64,000 nucleotides of DNA from DASSTJ01 sp035707965 (GCA_035707965.1 DASSTJ010000183.1:1-64000), one strand, 5' to 3'; shown: positions 23,029 to 34,129, numbered from the stretch's first letter. The notes: generated from the letters alone by a model not told the origin. A program made the numbers and translations.

Positions 23029-25506
23029 TCAGCGGCGCACGAGGAGCGCCACCGGAAGGCTCTGAAGCAGCCCCTGCAGCCGGACGGCCCCGCCCTCGAC
23101 CACGTGGCCGGTCAGCACGTCGGTCCACTCGCCGTCCGGCAGGAAGACGGTGTGCTCCTGCCAGCCGCCGTACCGCTCCAGCGACACGGCGAGGCGAGTG
23201 ACGACGGCGACGACGTGAACGTCGGTCGCCTCGCCGCGGGAGGGGCCACGCCCGAGGGCGAACGCGTTGCCGGTCGTCGTGGCGATCGCCTGGTACTGCG
23301 CGGACTCACCGACGAACCACTCGGGCCGGTCGCGGCGGAGCCGCAGTGCCCGACTGGTGAGGAGCAGCTTCTCGTCGGCGAGGTCGCGTGGCGAGGCTCC
23401 CGAGTCGAGCCGAGCCAGACGGTCTCGCCGCTCGGAGAAGTCGACCGGACGACGGTTGTCGGGGTCCACGAGCGAGAGGTCGACCAGCTCGGTGCCCTGG
23501 TACACGTCGGGCACGCCGGGCGCCATCAGCTGCAGGAGCTTCTGGCCCAGCAGCACCGCGCGAACCGGGTCGGCGGTGGCGGCGAGCCAGGCGTCGAGCG
23601 CCTCGGTGACCCCGGTGTCGCCCAGCACGCCGTCCACGAACCGGTGCACGGCGTCCTCGTAGTCGACGTCCGGTGAGGTCCAGCTCGTGCGCACCTTCGC
23701 CTCGCGGATGGCCTTCTCGACGTAGCGGTGCAGCCGTTCGCCGCTGATCGGCCAGACGCCGACCAGCGTCTGCCACAGCAGGTACTCGGTGCGTGGATCG
23801 ACGAGCGGGTCGCGGTGCGGCGCTGCGGCCGTCCACCAGCCACGCGCCGTCTCCGCCCACGCGGCGGGCAGCTCCGACAGCACGGCCAGGCGCGCGCGGA
23901 CGTCCTCCGACCGCTTGGTGTCGTGCGTCGACAGCGTGGTCATGGTCGTCGGCCACTCGCGCTGAAGTCGCTCGGCGAACGCGTGTACCTCCTCGCTGGC
24001 GATGCCGAAGCGATCCGGATCGCCGCCCACCTCGTCGAGGCTCGCCAGCCGGAACCACCGGTAGAACGCCGTGTCCTCCACGCCCTTGGCCATCACCGGT
24101 CCGCACGTCTGCTGGAACCGGACGAGGAACTCCCTGCGCCGGGGCTCGTCGGCCAGCCCGGCGCTGCCGACCTCACGGCCCAGCGCCAGGTCGCGGACGA
24201 GGTCCACCGTGTCGTGCCGGAACTCCGGCAGCTGGGCGCGAGCGATCTCGGCTGCCGTCTCGAGCGCGTGCACCGAGGGCCCGGGCGGTGGCTCACCGGG
24301 CACGACGTAGGCGCGGTACCGGTCCATCGCCACGAGCAGCTCACGCAGCGCCTCGTGCAAGCCGCGCGGGGTGTGGTCACGCAGGCGCACGTCGTCGTCA
24401 CAGATCGAGCGGAGCAGGTCGACGAGGCGGTGCACCTCGGCGTACTGGGCGCCGGTGACCACCTCACGCTTGGCCTCGTCGACCACGGCCGTGATGTCGG
24501 GTGGGTCGCCGGTGAGCTCGGTGAGGAGCGCCGACAGGGGAGCCGCGCCGGCAGGGTCGACGAACAGGCCGCCGACGCGCAGCAGCGTGTCGTAGCCGGT
24601 CGTGCCGGCGCAGCGCCAGTCCGCCGGCAGGGTCTCGCTCCCCTCGAGGATCTTCTCGACGACCACCCAGCTCCCCGACGTCCGCTCGGCGAGTCGCGCG
24701 AGGTAGCCGCGAGGGTCGGCGAGGCCGTCGGGGTGGTCGATGCGCAGGCCGTCGAGAGCGCCGTCCGCGACGAGCGTCAGGAGCAGGTCGTGCGTGGCGT
24801 CGAACACCGCCGGGTCCTCCACGCGTACCGCCGCGAGCGTGTCGACGTCGAAGAACCTGCGGTAGTTGAGCTCTTCGTCGGCCACCCGCCAGTGGGCAAG
24901 CCGGTACCACTGCCGGTCCACCAGCTCGGTCAGGGGGAGCTGCTCCGTGCCCGGCCGGACCGGAAGCTCGTGCTCGAAGTAGCGCAGCACCGGCTCGTCG
25001 CCCTCCGGGCCACCCGTGCCCAGCTCGAGCTGAGACTGCGCGAGCACCTGCCCGATCCGCGCGCCCAGCACCGGCATGAGCAGCGCGTGCGACGGCACCG
25101 ACCAGTCGACGTCGAACCACGATGCGTACGGCGAGCCGGGCCCGTCGCGCAGCACCGACCACAGCTGCGCGTTCAGCCAGGCGGGCGTCGGCACGGCCAT
25201 GTGGTTAGGCACGACGTCCGCGACCGCGCCCATGCCACGCTGGTGCAGCCGCTCGACCAGCTCGCCGAAGGCGGTCTCTCCGCCGGCTTCGGTGTTGAGC
25301 CGGGAGTGGTCGACGACGTCGTAGCCGTGCCTCGAGCCCGGCAGTGGCTGCAGGATCGGCGACAGGTAGACGTGGCTCACGCCCAGCTCGTCCAGGTAGT
25401 CGACCAGCCCGGCGGCGTCCGCGAACCCGAAGTCTGGAGTGATCTGCAGCCGGTAGGTGGACGTCGGCACGGGCCGGCCGGGAGCGGGTCGCGATGCCGG
25501 TCTCAT
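23029..25506 (-). CDS. treY: Malto-oligosyltrehalose synthase
   Basis: An 825-residue GH13 enzyme that isomerises the reducing-end alpha-1,4 bond of maltooligosaccharides to alpha,alpha-1,1, giving maltooligosyl-trehalose for TreZ. Family marks are STYRLQITPDFGF at residue 16, SPILQPLPGSRHGYDVVDHSR near 50, DVVPNHMA near 100 and LDGLRIDHPDGLADP (catalytic Asp) near 240; GVEDTAFYR and APGVPDVYQGTELV follow. Length is typical. The neighbouring glgX, same strand and upstream, debranches glycogen to supply substrate. The two are separated by a repeat-rich gap. Confidence 0.95.
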   Translation of the reverse strand: MRPASRPAPGRPVPTSTYRLQITPDFGFADAAGLVDYLDELGVSHVYLSPILQPLPGSRHGYDVVDHSRLNTEAGGETAFGELVERLHQRGMGAVADVVPNHMAVPTPAWLNAQLWSVLRDGPGSPYASWFDVDWSVPSHALLMPVLGARIGQVLAQSQLELGTGGPEGDEPVLRYFEHELPVRPGTEQLPLTELVDRQWYRLAHWRVADEELNYRRFFDVDTLAAVRVEDPAVFDATHDLLLTLVADGALDGLRIDHPDGLADPRGYLARLAERTSGSWVVVEKILEGSETLPADWRCAGTTGYDTLLRVGGLFVDPAGAAPLSALLTELTGDPPDITAVVDEAKREVVTGAQYAEVHRLVDLLRSICDDDVRLRDHTPRGLHEALRELLVAMDRYRAYVVPGEPPPGPSVHALETAAEIARAQLPEFRHDTVDLVRDLALGREVGSAGLADEPRRREFLVRFQQTCGPVMAKGVEDTAFYRWFRLASLDEVGGDPDRFGIASEEVHAFAERLQREWPTTMTTLSTHDTKRSEDVRARLAVLSELPAAWAETARGWWTAAAPHRDPLVDPRTEYLLWQTLVGVWPISGERLHRYVEKAIREAKVRTSWTSPDVDYEDAVHRFVDGVLGDTGVTEALDAWLAATADPVRAVLLGQKLLQLMAPGVPDVYQGTELVDLSLVDPDNRRPVDFSERRDRLARLDSGASPRDLADEKLLLTSRALRLRRDRPEWFVGESAQYQAIATTTGNAFALGRGPSRGEATDVHVVAVVTRLAVSLERYGGWQEHTVFLPDGEWTDVLTGHVVEGGAVRLQGLLQSLPVALLVRR

Positions 25507-25720
25507 GCGGGGGGCTGCGTCGATGTCACCATGCCCGCCACCTCAGCAGGGCGACGAGCTTCGTGCCAGTCGGACGTGCGGCGATGGGTGCGGCACGGTG
25601 GTTGCGATCGCAGCCGGTTGGCCAGCACCCATGCCAGCACTCATGCCCGCACTCATGCCCGCACGGGTTGTGCGGCGATGGGTGCGGCACGTTGGCGGTC
25701 CGGTGTCCTGATCGCGGGAC
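25507..25720. repeat. Repeat-rich gap between treY and glgX
   Basis: A 22-bp sequence (GTGCGGCGATGGGTGCGGCA plus CG) occurs twice, at 25576-25597 and 25670-25691, in the same orientation. Between them are three 12-bp tandem units (AGCACCCATGCC, AGCACTCATGCC, CGCACTCATGCC) at 25624-25659 plus a partial unit. The unit core CACCCAT is complementary to ATGGGTG of the 22-mers, so the transcript could fold into alternative hairpins. No coding gene is seen. Confidence 0.75.
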
Positions 25721-27877
<2,157 letters not shown>

Positions 27878-27991
27878 GGGGCTCTTCCGTCGGGGGAGGG
27901 GAAACCACCCTAGTGTGCAGCAGCCCCCGGCCAGGTCAGCCGCCGGCCGGTCCGACGCCGGCGCCGGTCACCCACGGGACCACGCCCGCTG

Positions 27992-29635
27992 TCACGGCAG
28001 TGCGCGCGCCAGGATCGCGTCGACGTCGAGGCCGCTGGGAAGCGTGCCGAACGTGAGGCCACCCTCGTGCTCGCCGCGGGTCGCGACGTAGGCGTCGGCC
28101 ACCGCGTTCGGCGCGAACCGGACGAGCAGCGAGGCCTGCAGCACGGTCGCCAGCCGCTCCACCAGCCCGCGCGCGCCGGCCTGCCGCTCGGCGTCGTCCG
28201 TCACGTCTCCTGCTCGCAGCTCGCCGACGAGCGAGCTGATCGCCGCGTCCAGCCGCCGGTCCGCACCGGCGGCCAGGTCGAGCTCGGAGAGCACGGAGTC
28301 GACGGCCTCGGGCGACCGGTCCAGCGCCCGCAGCACGTCGAGGGCGTTGACGTTGCCCGACCCCTCCCAGATGGAGTTCACCGGCGCCTCGCGGTACAAC
28401 CGGGCGAGCCCGTTCTCCTCGATGTACCCGTTGCCACCAAGGCACTCCATCGCCTCGGCCACAACGGGGGCCGTGCGCTTGCACACCCAGTACTTGCCGA
28501 GCGCCACGGCGAGGCGGCCGAACGCCGTGTCGCCCTCGTCGACGGCGCTCGCGAGGCGCATGCCCAGCGTGGTAGCGGCCTCGGACTCGATGGCCAGGTC
28601 GGCGAGGACGGCCTTCATGAGCGGTTGGTCCGCGAGTCGTGCGCCGAACGCCGAGCGGTGCCGTGCGTGGTGGAGGGCGCGCACGACCGCCAGTCGCATG
28701 GTGGCGGCCGATCCGAGCACGCAATCGAGCCGGGTGGCTGCGACCATGTTCACGATCGTGCGGACGCCGCGGCCCTCGTCGCCGACGCGGGCTGCCCAGG
28801 TGCCGTCCAGCTCGACCTCCGCCGAGGCGTTCGACCGGTTGCCCAGCTTGTCCTTCAGACGCTGCAGGGCCCACACGTTGCGGCTCCCGTCGTCCAGCAC
28901 CCTCGGCACCGCGAAGCAGGTCAGCCCGCCCGGTGCCTGGGCCAGCACGAGGAAGAGGTCGCTCATCGGGGCAGAGCAGAACCACTTGTGACCGGTCAGC
29001 CGGTAGGTGTGCGCGCCCTCCACCGGACCGCCAGGCGTGGGCACGGCGAGGGTGGTGTTGGCGCGGACGTCGCTGCCGCCCTGCTTCTCGGTCATGCCCA
29101 TCCCGGCGACGGCGCCCGCCTTGTCCGCGGCGGGGCGCAGCACGGGGTCGTAGACCCGGGACTCGAGCCGGTGCTCCCACACCGCGGCGAGGTCCGGGTC
29201 GGTCCGCAGTGCCGGCACCGCCGCGTACGTCATCGAGACCGGGCAGCCGTGCCCTGCCTCGACCTGCGACCAGACGTAGAAGCCGGCAGCGCGGGTGACG
29301 TGGGCACCGGTTCCCTTCGGCTCGCTCCAGGGTGCACCGGCCAGCCCGGCCGCGACGGCCGTGGTCATGAGCTCGTGCCACGCCGGGTGGTAGTCGACCT
29401 CGTCGACCCGCACCCCGCGGGCGTCGTGGGTCCGCAGCCGCGGGGTGAACGTGTTGGCGTCCTCACCGAGCTGCTGGGCGTGTGCGGTGCCGGCCTGCCG
29501 GCCGAGCGCGCGCAGGTCGTCGGCCTTCGCCTCGGCGCCGTGCCGCCGAACGGCCTCGACCAGGGCCACGTCGTCCGAGAAGACGTCCCGGTCGACCAGC
29601 GGAGGTACCTGGTTCGTGACCTCGTGGGTGCTCAT
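27992..29635 (-). CDS. aidB: AidB-like acyl-CoA dehydrogenase
   Basis: A 547-residue FAD protein of the AidB/isovaleryl-CoA dehydrogenase branch. Distinguishing stretches are GMTEKQGGSDVRANTT near residue 185, TGHKWFCSAPMSD near 220, KLGNRSNASAEVE near 270 and EAMECLGGNGYIEENGLARLYREAPVNSIWEGSGN near 400-440. E. coli AidB belongs to the adaptive response to alkylating agents and binds DNA; whether this protein does so is unknown. The minus-strand TACCGT at 29644-29649 is 14 bases from the ATG. Confidence 0.88.
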   Translation of the reverse strand: MSTHEVTNQVPPLVDRDVFSDDVALVEAVRRHGAEAKADDLRALGRQAGTAHAQQLGEDANTFTPRLRTHDARGVRVDEVDYHPAWHELMTTAVAAGLAGAPWSEPKGTGAHVTRAAGFYVWSQVEAGHGCPVSMTYAAVPALRTDPDLAAVWEHRLESRVYDPVLRPAADKAGAVAGMGMTEKQGGSDVRANTTLAVPTPGGPVEGAHTYRLTGHKWFCSAPMSDLFLVLAQAPGGLTCFAVPRVLDDGSRNVWALQRLKDKLGNRSNASAEVELDGTWAARVGDEGRGVRTIVNMVAATRLDCVLGSAATMRLAVVRALHHARHRSAFGARLADQPLMKAVLADLAIESEAATTLGMRLASAVDEGDTAFGRLAVALGKYWVCKRTAPVVAEAMECLGGNGYIEENGLARLYREAPVNSIWEGSGNVNALDVLRALDRSPEAVDSVLSELDLAAGADRRLDAAISSLVGELRAGDVTDDAERQAGARGLVERLATVLQASLLVRFAPNAVADAYVATRGEHEGGLTFGTLPSGLDVDAILARALP

Positions 29636-29643
29636 GCACCGGC

Positions 29644-29649
29644 ACGGTA
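29644..29649 (-). promoter_or_regulatory. -10 box TACCGT for the AidB-like gene
   Basis: TACCGT on the minus strand starts 14 bases before ATG 29635; no ribosome-binding site is evident. Confidence 0.4.
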
Positions 29650-29705
29650 CGCCGCCGGGTCGCTCGACGGGTCGTGTCGAAAGGCCCTGGTCAGCGGGCC
29701 ACGGC

Positions 29706-29711
29706 TACCGT
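29706..29711 (+). promoter_or_regulatory. -10 box TACCGT for the YihY/BrkB gene
   Basis: TACCGT starts 12 bases before GTG 29718. A GGAGG also lies at 29712-29716 but only one base from the start, too close to act as a normal ribosome-binding site. Confidence 0.4.
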
Positions 29712-29717
29712 GGAGGC

Positions 29718-30836
29718 GTGAGTGCGGGGACCGCGAGCGGCCCGGGCGTCCTGGCGCGCCTGGCGGGGCTGCGCCGTTCCCGCCTGGTGCTGGGCACCTG
29801 GGCTCTGACGCGAGCGACGATCGCCATCTGCATGCGCTACCGCGTGACCGGGCTCGCGTCCGAGGCGGGCTTCTTCGCCCTGTTGTCCTTGCCGCCGCTG
29901 ATCCTCGGGATCTTCGGCGGTGTGGGGTACGTGGGCGGCTGGCTCGGGGAGGACACGGTGGCGGCCGCCACCGAGCAGGTCCGCCACTTCGCCAGCCGGT
30001 TCCTCACGGAGCCGACCGTCAACCAGACGATCATCCCGACCGTGAACGACGTGTTCACCGGACGTCGGGCCGACATCATCTCGCTGGGGTTCCTGCTCTC
30101 GGTGTGGTCGGGGTCGCGCGTCCTCAACGTCTTCGTCGACACGATCTCGATCATGTACGGCCAGGGCGGTGACCGGGGGATCGTCCGGACCCGCCTCCTT
30201 TCTCTCAGCCTGTATGCCGGCGGGCTCGTCATCGGTGCGGTGATCTTCCCGCTGGTGCTGCTCGGCCCGAGCGTCATCCAGGACCTCCTGCCGGACCGGC
30301 TCGAGTTCCTGCTGACGCTGTACTGGCCGGTCGTCGTCCTGCTGACCCTGGCCAGCCTGGCGTCGCTGTACCACATCGCCGTCCCGAGGCGGTCGCACTG
30401 GAGGCGTGACCTGCCGGGGGCGATGCTGGCCCTCGTCATCTGGGTGGGCTCGTCGTTCGTGCTGCGGTGGGTGCTCACCCACTCGGTCGGCGACTCGTCG
30501 ACGTCCATCTACGGGCCGCTCGCTGCGCCGATCGTCGTCCTCATCTGGTTGTACTTCCTGGCGATCGCGGTCCTGATCGGGGCAGGCCTCAACGCGGCGT
30601 CACGCCAGCTGTGGCCACCGGAGGGGACCTCGGCGCAGGAGCGCCGGCGGCTGGCGGCGTCCGCGCGACCGGGCACGCTCACCCCGGTTCACGAGCCGGA
30701 CGACGAGATGCCCGGTGCGCCGACCCAGCACACGAGCGAGGCGCCGGCCCGACCGCACCCCGCGTTGCACGATGCGGGCGTCGTCGTGCACGGCTCCTCG
30801 GCGCCTACCGCAAAACCAGGTGACGGCGGGCGCTGA
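29718..30836 (+). CDS. YihY/BrkB family membrane protein
   Basis: A 372-residue protein with about six membrane helices and a polar C-terminal tail of about 75 residues rich in Pro, Ala and His. The BrkB signature is visible in GFFALLSLPPLILGIFGG near residue 50, VWSGSRVLNVFVDTI near 130 and the last segments GPLAAPIVVLIWLYFLAIAVLIGAGLNA near 270. Family members are described as putative efflux or virulence-associated membrane proteins (the older RNase BN name is wrong); function is not established. It is divergent from the AidB-like gene. Confidence 0.87.
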   Translation: MSAGTASGPGVLARLAGLRRSRLVLGTWALTRATIAICMRYRVTGLASEAGFFALLSLPPLILGIFGGVGYVGGWLGEDTVAAATEQVRHFASRFLTEPTVNQTIIPTVNDVFTGRRADIISLGFLLSVWSGSRVLNVFVDTISIMYGQGGDRGIVRTRLLSLSLYAGGLVIGAVIFPLVLLGPSVIQDLLPDRLEFLLTLYWPVVVLLTLASLASLYHIAVPRRSHWRRDLPGAMLALVIWVGSSFVLRWVLTHSVGDSSTSIYGPLAAPIVVLIWLYFLAIAVLIGAGLNAASRQLWPPEGTSAQERRRLAASARPGTLTPVHEPDDEMPGAPTQHTSEAPARPHPALHDAGVVVHGSSAPTAKPGDGGR

Positions 30837-30885
30837 GCCTGCCTACCGTTGAGGCGCTGGCGGGTGCCGAACCCCGCCCCCCAAC

Positions 30886-30901
30886 GGCAGCCGCGGCTGC
30901 C
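30886..30901. repeat. Perfect 16-bp palindrome upstream of rsgA
   Basis: GGCAGCCGCGGCTGCC is self-complementary (8-bp arms, no loop). It could form a stem in the leader RNA or bind a dimeric regulator. Confidence 0.5.
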
Positions 30902-30943
30902 CGCCGGACACCGCTCTCGGCGCGACCTGGAGGTGAGAACCGG

Positions 30944-31012
30944 ATGAACCGTCGACGCACGCCCTCTCCCACCCGGTCGCCCCTGACGAGCCGGGTCCCT
31001 TCGGCCCGCTGA
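30944..31012 (+). CDS. Possible 22-residue Arg-rich leader peptide upstream of rsgA
   Basis: A short frame starting ATG 30944 with a near-perfect GGAGGTGAG site seven to eight bases upstream and ending TGA 31010-31012. The product begins MNRRRTPSP and has five Arg and four Pro residues. Its stop lies at the base of a hairpin (31003-31024), and rsgA begins 31 bases later, the arrangement expected of a translated leader or attenuator. There is no homology evidence, and Arg/Pro-rich frames are common by chance in such DNA; the strong site is the main argument. Confidence 0.4.
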   Translation: MNRRRTPSPTRSPLTSRVPSAR

Positions 31013-31024
31013 CAGCGGCGGGCC
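31003..31024 (+). promoter_or_regulatory. Hairpin between the putative leader peptide and rsgA
   Basis: GGCCCGC (31003-31009) pairs with GCGGGCC (31018-31024); the loop starts with the leader stop codon. It would fold about 20 bases before the rsgA ATG and could regulate translation or termination. Confidence 0.4.
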
Positions 31025-31043
31025 TGCGGCGAAAGGCCCGATC

Positions 31044-32234
31044 ATGTCGCACGACCGGCTCCACCCCGACCTTCCCCGGTGCGACAGCACCAGCGACAGC
31101 ATCAACGACAGCACCGTCAACGACACGCACGACAGCACCCGCGACGCCGTTCCCGCGGCAGGGCCGCTCGCCCGGCTCGGCTACGACGACGCGTGGGCGG
31201 ACGCTCTCACCGGCACGCGCACCGTCGAGGTGCAGCCATGTCCTCGGTACCCCGCCCGCGTCGTCCGCACGGACAAGGGTGCCTGCGACCTGCTCGCCGA
31301 ACTCGGTCCGGTCCGGGCCACCTGGGGCGCCGACATCCTGGCCGCGGTGGCCGGCGACCCCATGGCCGTGCCGTCGACCGGCGACTGGGCGGTCGTCCAG
31401 CCGTGGCCCGACGGCCGCACCACGGTCGAGGCGGTCCTTCCCCGCCGCAGCTGCGTCACCCGTGCGCAGGTGAACGGCTCGTCGGCCGGCCAGGTGCTGG
31501 CAGCGAACGTCGACGTCGTCGCCGTCGTCGAAGGGCTCGTGCCCGACCCGGACCTGGGTCGCGTCGAGCGGCTGCTGGCGCTGGCCTGGCAGAGCGGAGC
31601 GACGCCCCGGCTCGTCCTCACCAAGGGCGACCTCGCCGCCGACGCGACCGAGCTCGCCGCCGACATCGGGGCGAGCGTCGCGGCCGGCTGTCCGGTGGAC
31701 GTGACGGCGGCGCACGAGGGCCGCGGCCTGGACGAGCTGCGCTCGATCCTCGGCCGGGGCGCGACCGTGGCGCTGCTCGGTGCCTCGGGCGTCGGCAAGT
31801 CCACCTTGCTCAACGCGCTCGTCGGCGCCACCCTGATGCGCACGCAGTCGCTCGGTGCGGTGCAGAAGGGCCGGCACACCACCGTCACGCGCGAGCTGCA
31901 CCTGGCAGCCGGGGGAGGCGCCGTCATCGACACACCCGGGCTCAGGAGCGTCGGCCTGGCCGGCGGGGAAGGGCTCCGCGAGGTGTTCGCGGACGTCGAG
32001 GAGCTGGCGCTCGACTGCCGCTTCACCGACTGCGCCCACGAGTCGGAGCCGGACTGCGCGGTGCTGGCTGCCGTCGAGTCCGGTGAGCTCGCGGAGCGCC
32101 GGCTCGCCAGCTGGCGCAAGCTGCAGCGGGAAGCGGCCTTCCAGGCTCGGCGGGTGGACGCCCGGCTCCGACAGGCCGAGGTGAAGGTGTGGAAGCAGCG
32201 GGCACGCGACGCGCGCACCCGCACCCGGCCCTGA
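31044..32234 (+). CDS. rsgA: Ribosome small subunit-dependent GTPase A
   Basis: A 396-residue circularly permuted GTPase that assists late 30S maturation. After a Ser/Asp/Thr-rich N-terminus with DST repeats (residues 15-32) comes the OB-fold, then LTKGDLAAD (G4) ahead of the P-loop GASGVGKSTLLNAL near 250 and DTPGLRS (G3) near 295, the order typical of RsgA. The C-terminal zinc knuckle is present (DCRFTDCAHESEPDC near 330). Start ATG 31044. Upstream is a possible leader peptide and hairpin. Confidence 0.95.
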   Translation: MSHDRLHPDLPRCDSTSDSINDSTVNDTHDSTRDAVPAAGPLARLGYDDAWADALTGTRTVEVQPCPRYPARVVRTDKGACDLLAELGPVRATWGADILAAVAGDPMAVPSTGDWAVVQPWPDGRTTVEAVLPRRSCVTRAQVNGSSAGQVLAANVDVVAVVEGLVPDPDLGRVERLLALAWQSGATPRLVLTKGDLAADATELAADIGASVAAGCPVDVTAAHEGRGLDELRSILGRGATVALLGASGVGKSTLLNALVGATLMRTQSLGAVQKGRHTTVTRELHLAAGGGAVIDTPGLRSVGLAGGEGLREVFADVEELALDCRFTDCAHESEPDCAVLAAVESGELAERRLASWRKLQREAAFQARRVDARLRQAEVKVWKQRARDARTRTRP

Positions 32235-32331
32235 CCCGTTCGCCGGACGACCGACGGGCGGGTACCGGTTGGACTCGCCGCTGACAGATCGGTTACTGTC
32301 TACCCCGCAGCCGGGCACCGCTCGGAAGCAT

Positions 32332-32404
32332 GCGGACGTGGCTCAGTTGGTAGAGCATCACCTTGCCAAGGTGAGGGTCGCGGGTTCGAGTCCCGTCGTC
32401 CGCT
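32332..32404 (+). tRNA. tRNA-Gly (GCC)
   Basis: A 73-base cloverleaf: acceptor GCGGACG pairs with CGTCCGC, D-arm GCTCAGTTGGTAGAGC, anticodon GCC at 32365-32367 in loop TTGCCAA, T-arm GGGTTCGAGTCCC. The CCA end is not encoded. First of three clustered tRNAs. Confidence 0.97.
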
Positions 32405-32469
32405 CGGAGGCCCGCACGCCTCACGGTGGTGGCATCGACGAGGTGACGCTGCACAGCGGTGGCATGCAC

Positions 32470-32540
32470 GGTGGAGTGGCCGAGAGGCGAGGCAACGGCC
32501 TGCAAAGCCGTGTACACGGGTTCGAATCCCGTCTCCACCT
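32470..32540 (+). tRNA. tRNA-Cys (GCA)
   Basis: A 71-base cloverleaf: acceptor GGTGGAG pairs with CTCCACC, anticodon GCA in the loop CTGCAAA, T-arm GGGTTCGAATCCC. The CCA end is not encoded. Confidence 0.96.
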
Positions 32541-32577
32541 CGATCAGGTCCGACCGCCGTGGCGGACGGGTCTGCAC

Positions 32578-32652
32578 GGGCGATTGGCGCAGTGGTAGCG
32601 CGCTTCCCTGACACGGAAGAGGTCACTGGTTCGAACCCAGTATCGCCCACCA
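32578..32652 (+). tRNA. tRNA-Val (GAC), CCA encoded
   Basis: Acceptor GGGCGAT pairs with ATCGCCC, anticodon GAC in loop CTGACAC, T-arm CTGGTTCGAACCCAG, discriminator A, and an encoded CCA at 32650-32652. It is the last core gene before the decayed island, so its 3' end is a plausible integration target. Confidence 0.97.
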
Positions 32653-33116
32653 TCCGGCCGCGGGTCAGAGGCGCTTTCGAGGGCCTCTTCCCATCTCCGG
32701 GACCATGGGGGAACAAGAAGCAGTCATATCTGACCTCTCCTGACCGCCGCCTCCCCTCTACGATTTCGACGCTCAACGAGTTGGCCGACCTGGAGCGTGA
32801 CGCCAAGCACACCCCTGCGGCTCGGGCGTACGCGAGTGTCCAGGAGGCGGACGCCGGGGCCGCCTCGCACCGAATTGCACCTCAGCGATGGCACAGTACG
32901 TTGGCGACGCGGGGGAAGGCGGCCGCGGAGTGAGAAGGCCGGGGCTCTGCCGCCCTCCCTGCAGTCACCCACCCCGACGTTCGTCGCGTCCCGGTCGCAG
33001 AACGAGTTGCAGCCGCGGTCACGGGCGTCGGCGGACAAGAGGTGGAGGTAGGCCTCCCGTGCCGGATGGGACCCATCACCGGGCAGCCGCCTGGACGAGG
33101 TCGGTCATCGGTCGCA
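32653..33116. other. Non-coding, island-like stretch after tRNA-Val
   Basis: 464 bases without a gene I can support. Base composition is visibly less GC-rich in places than the core (for example GAACAAGAAGCAGTCATATC). The frames are short and show no family features; the plus-strand frame through 32760-32930 has a possible protein-like tail but no start. It may be eroded foreign DNA left after integration at the tRNA. Confidence 0.6.
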
Positions 33117-34037
33117 TCAGTCTGTGGGGACGGTGACGACGAGCTTGCCACGTGCGTGGCGGGTCTCGGCCTTCTCGAGCGCCGTCAGTGCTTGCTCGAA
33201 CGGGTAGACGTGTTCGAGCACCATGCGGATGCGACCGCTTGAGATGTCGGCGACGAGTTCGGCCATGTCCGCGCCGGCGTCGGCGCGGTGCGGGAACTGT
33301 TCGACCCGGATACCCCGTTGCGGCGGGCAGGGATCGCCGGAGACCGTCACGAGGTGACCGCCGTCGCGCACGACGTCCAAGATGGGTGCGGGGGTACCCG
33401 GCTGGATGGCCAGTGCTGCGTCCACGCCGCCGTTCGCCCACTCGCGTACCTGATCGACCCAGGAGGCATGCCGATAGTCCACGGCGAGCTCGGCTCCTAA
33501 CGAGCGCAGGTAGTCGTGGTTCGCCAGTGACGCGGAGCCGGCCACCCCGACTCCGTGCTGGGTAGCCATCTGGACGACCAAGGTGACGATCGCGCCCGAC
33601 GCGCCGGCGACGAACAACGTCTGCCCAGTTTCCATGCCTAGCGTGTGCAGGCACTCGACTGCGGCGTCGCCCGCGACCGGGATCGCGGCGGCGGTCACCA
33701 GATCCAGCGCTTCGGGGACCACCGTGACGCGGCGCTGGTCCACGGCCGCGAACTGCGCCCACGTGCCCCCCTTGGTGTTACCCACGTTCGTCACCATCAC
33801 TCGGTCGCCGACGTCGAGGCCGGTGACCTCGGCTCCGACCTCGGCCACCACACCGGCCGCTTCGAGCCCGATGACGTAGGGGAACGGCATCCCGGGTGGG
33901 ATGAAGTAGCGGTCATGGACGCCGACACCGAAGGCGTGAACCGCAACGAGGACCTCATCGACGTTCGGGGTCGGCGCCGGGACGTCGGCGAACTCGACGT
34001 TCTGGTCGGTCTCGTTCGTCCGGACAAGGGCTCGCAT
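33117..34037 (-). CDS. Quinone-oxidoreductase-like NADP-dependent MDR protein
   Basis: A 306-residue medium-chain dehydrogenase/reductase of the zinc-independent quinone oxidoreductase type. GroES-like N-terminal domain (GLEAAGVVAEVG near residue 60), then a Rossmann fold with LFVAGASGAIVTLVVQMA near 145 and a basic end YRHASW. No zinc ligands are seen, so it should reduce quinones or enones with NADPH. ATG 34037 is preceded by GAGGA. It is the only intact gene in the decayed region beside tRNA-Val, and codon use appears less GC-biased than its neighbours, suggesting acquisition by transfer. Confidence 0.85.
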   Translation of the reverse strand: MRALVRTNETDQNVEFADVPAPTPNVDEVLVAVHAFGVGVHDRYFIPPGMPFPYVIGLEAAGVVAEVGAEVTGLDVGDRVMVTNVGNTKGGTWAQFAAVDQRRVTVVPEALDLVTAAAIPVAGDAAVECLHTLGMETGQTLFVAGASGAIVTLVVQMATQHGVGVAGSASLANHDYLRSLGAELAVDYRHASWVDQVREWANGGVDAALAIQPGTPAPILDVVRDGGHLVTVSGDPCPPQRGIRVEQFPHRADAGADMAELVADISSGRIRMVLEHVYPFEQALTALEKAETRHARGKLVVTVPTD

Positions 34038-34129
34038 TGCGCGTCCTCACATCAGGGGGCCGGTGTGGCTGTCGAGCCCAGCTGTTCCGGCTCGGGTGCT
34101 GGCAGTGTCAGGGTCGTCATTCGGCACAG

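Noticed and set aside
25576..25691. CRISPR-like array between treY and glgX
   Set aside because: Only two 22-base copies with a short tandem repeat between and no cas genes; the spacing and unit sizes do not fit an array.
28067..30172. Plus-strand frame of about 700 codons opposite the AidB-like gene
   Set aside because: Low-complexity composition and no motif; the minus strand encodes a well-conserved flavoprotein.
30841..30943. Known riboswitch upstream of rsgA
   Set aside because: The hairpins did not match the conserved cores of cobalamin, ydaO, TPP, ZTP or fluoride riboswitches as far as I could compare by eye.
32559..32933. Protein-coding gene across tRNA-Val and the following stretch
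   Set aside because: The frame begins before the tRNA and reads through it; only the last part looks protein-like and has no start or motif.
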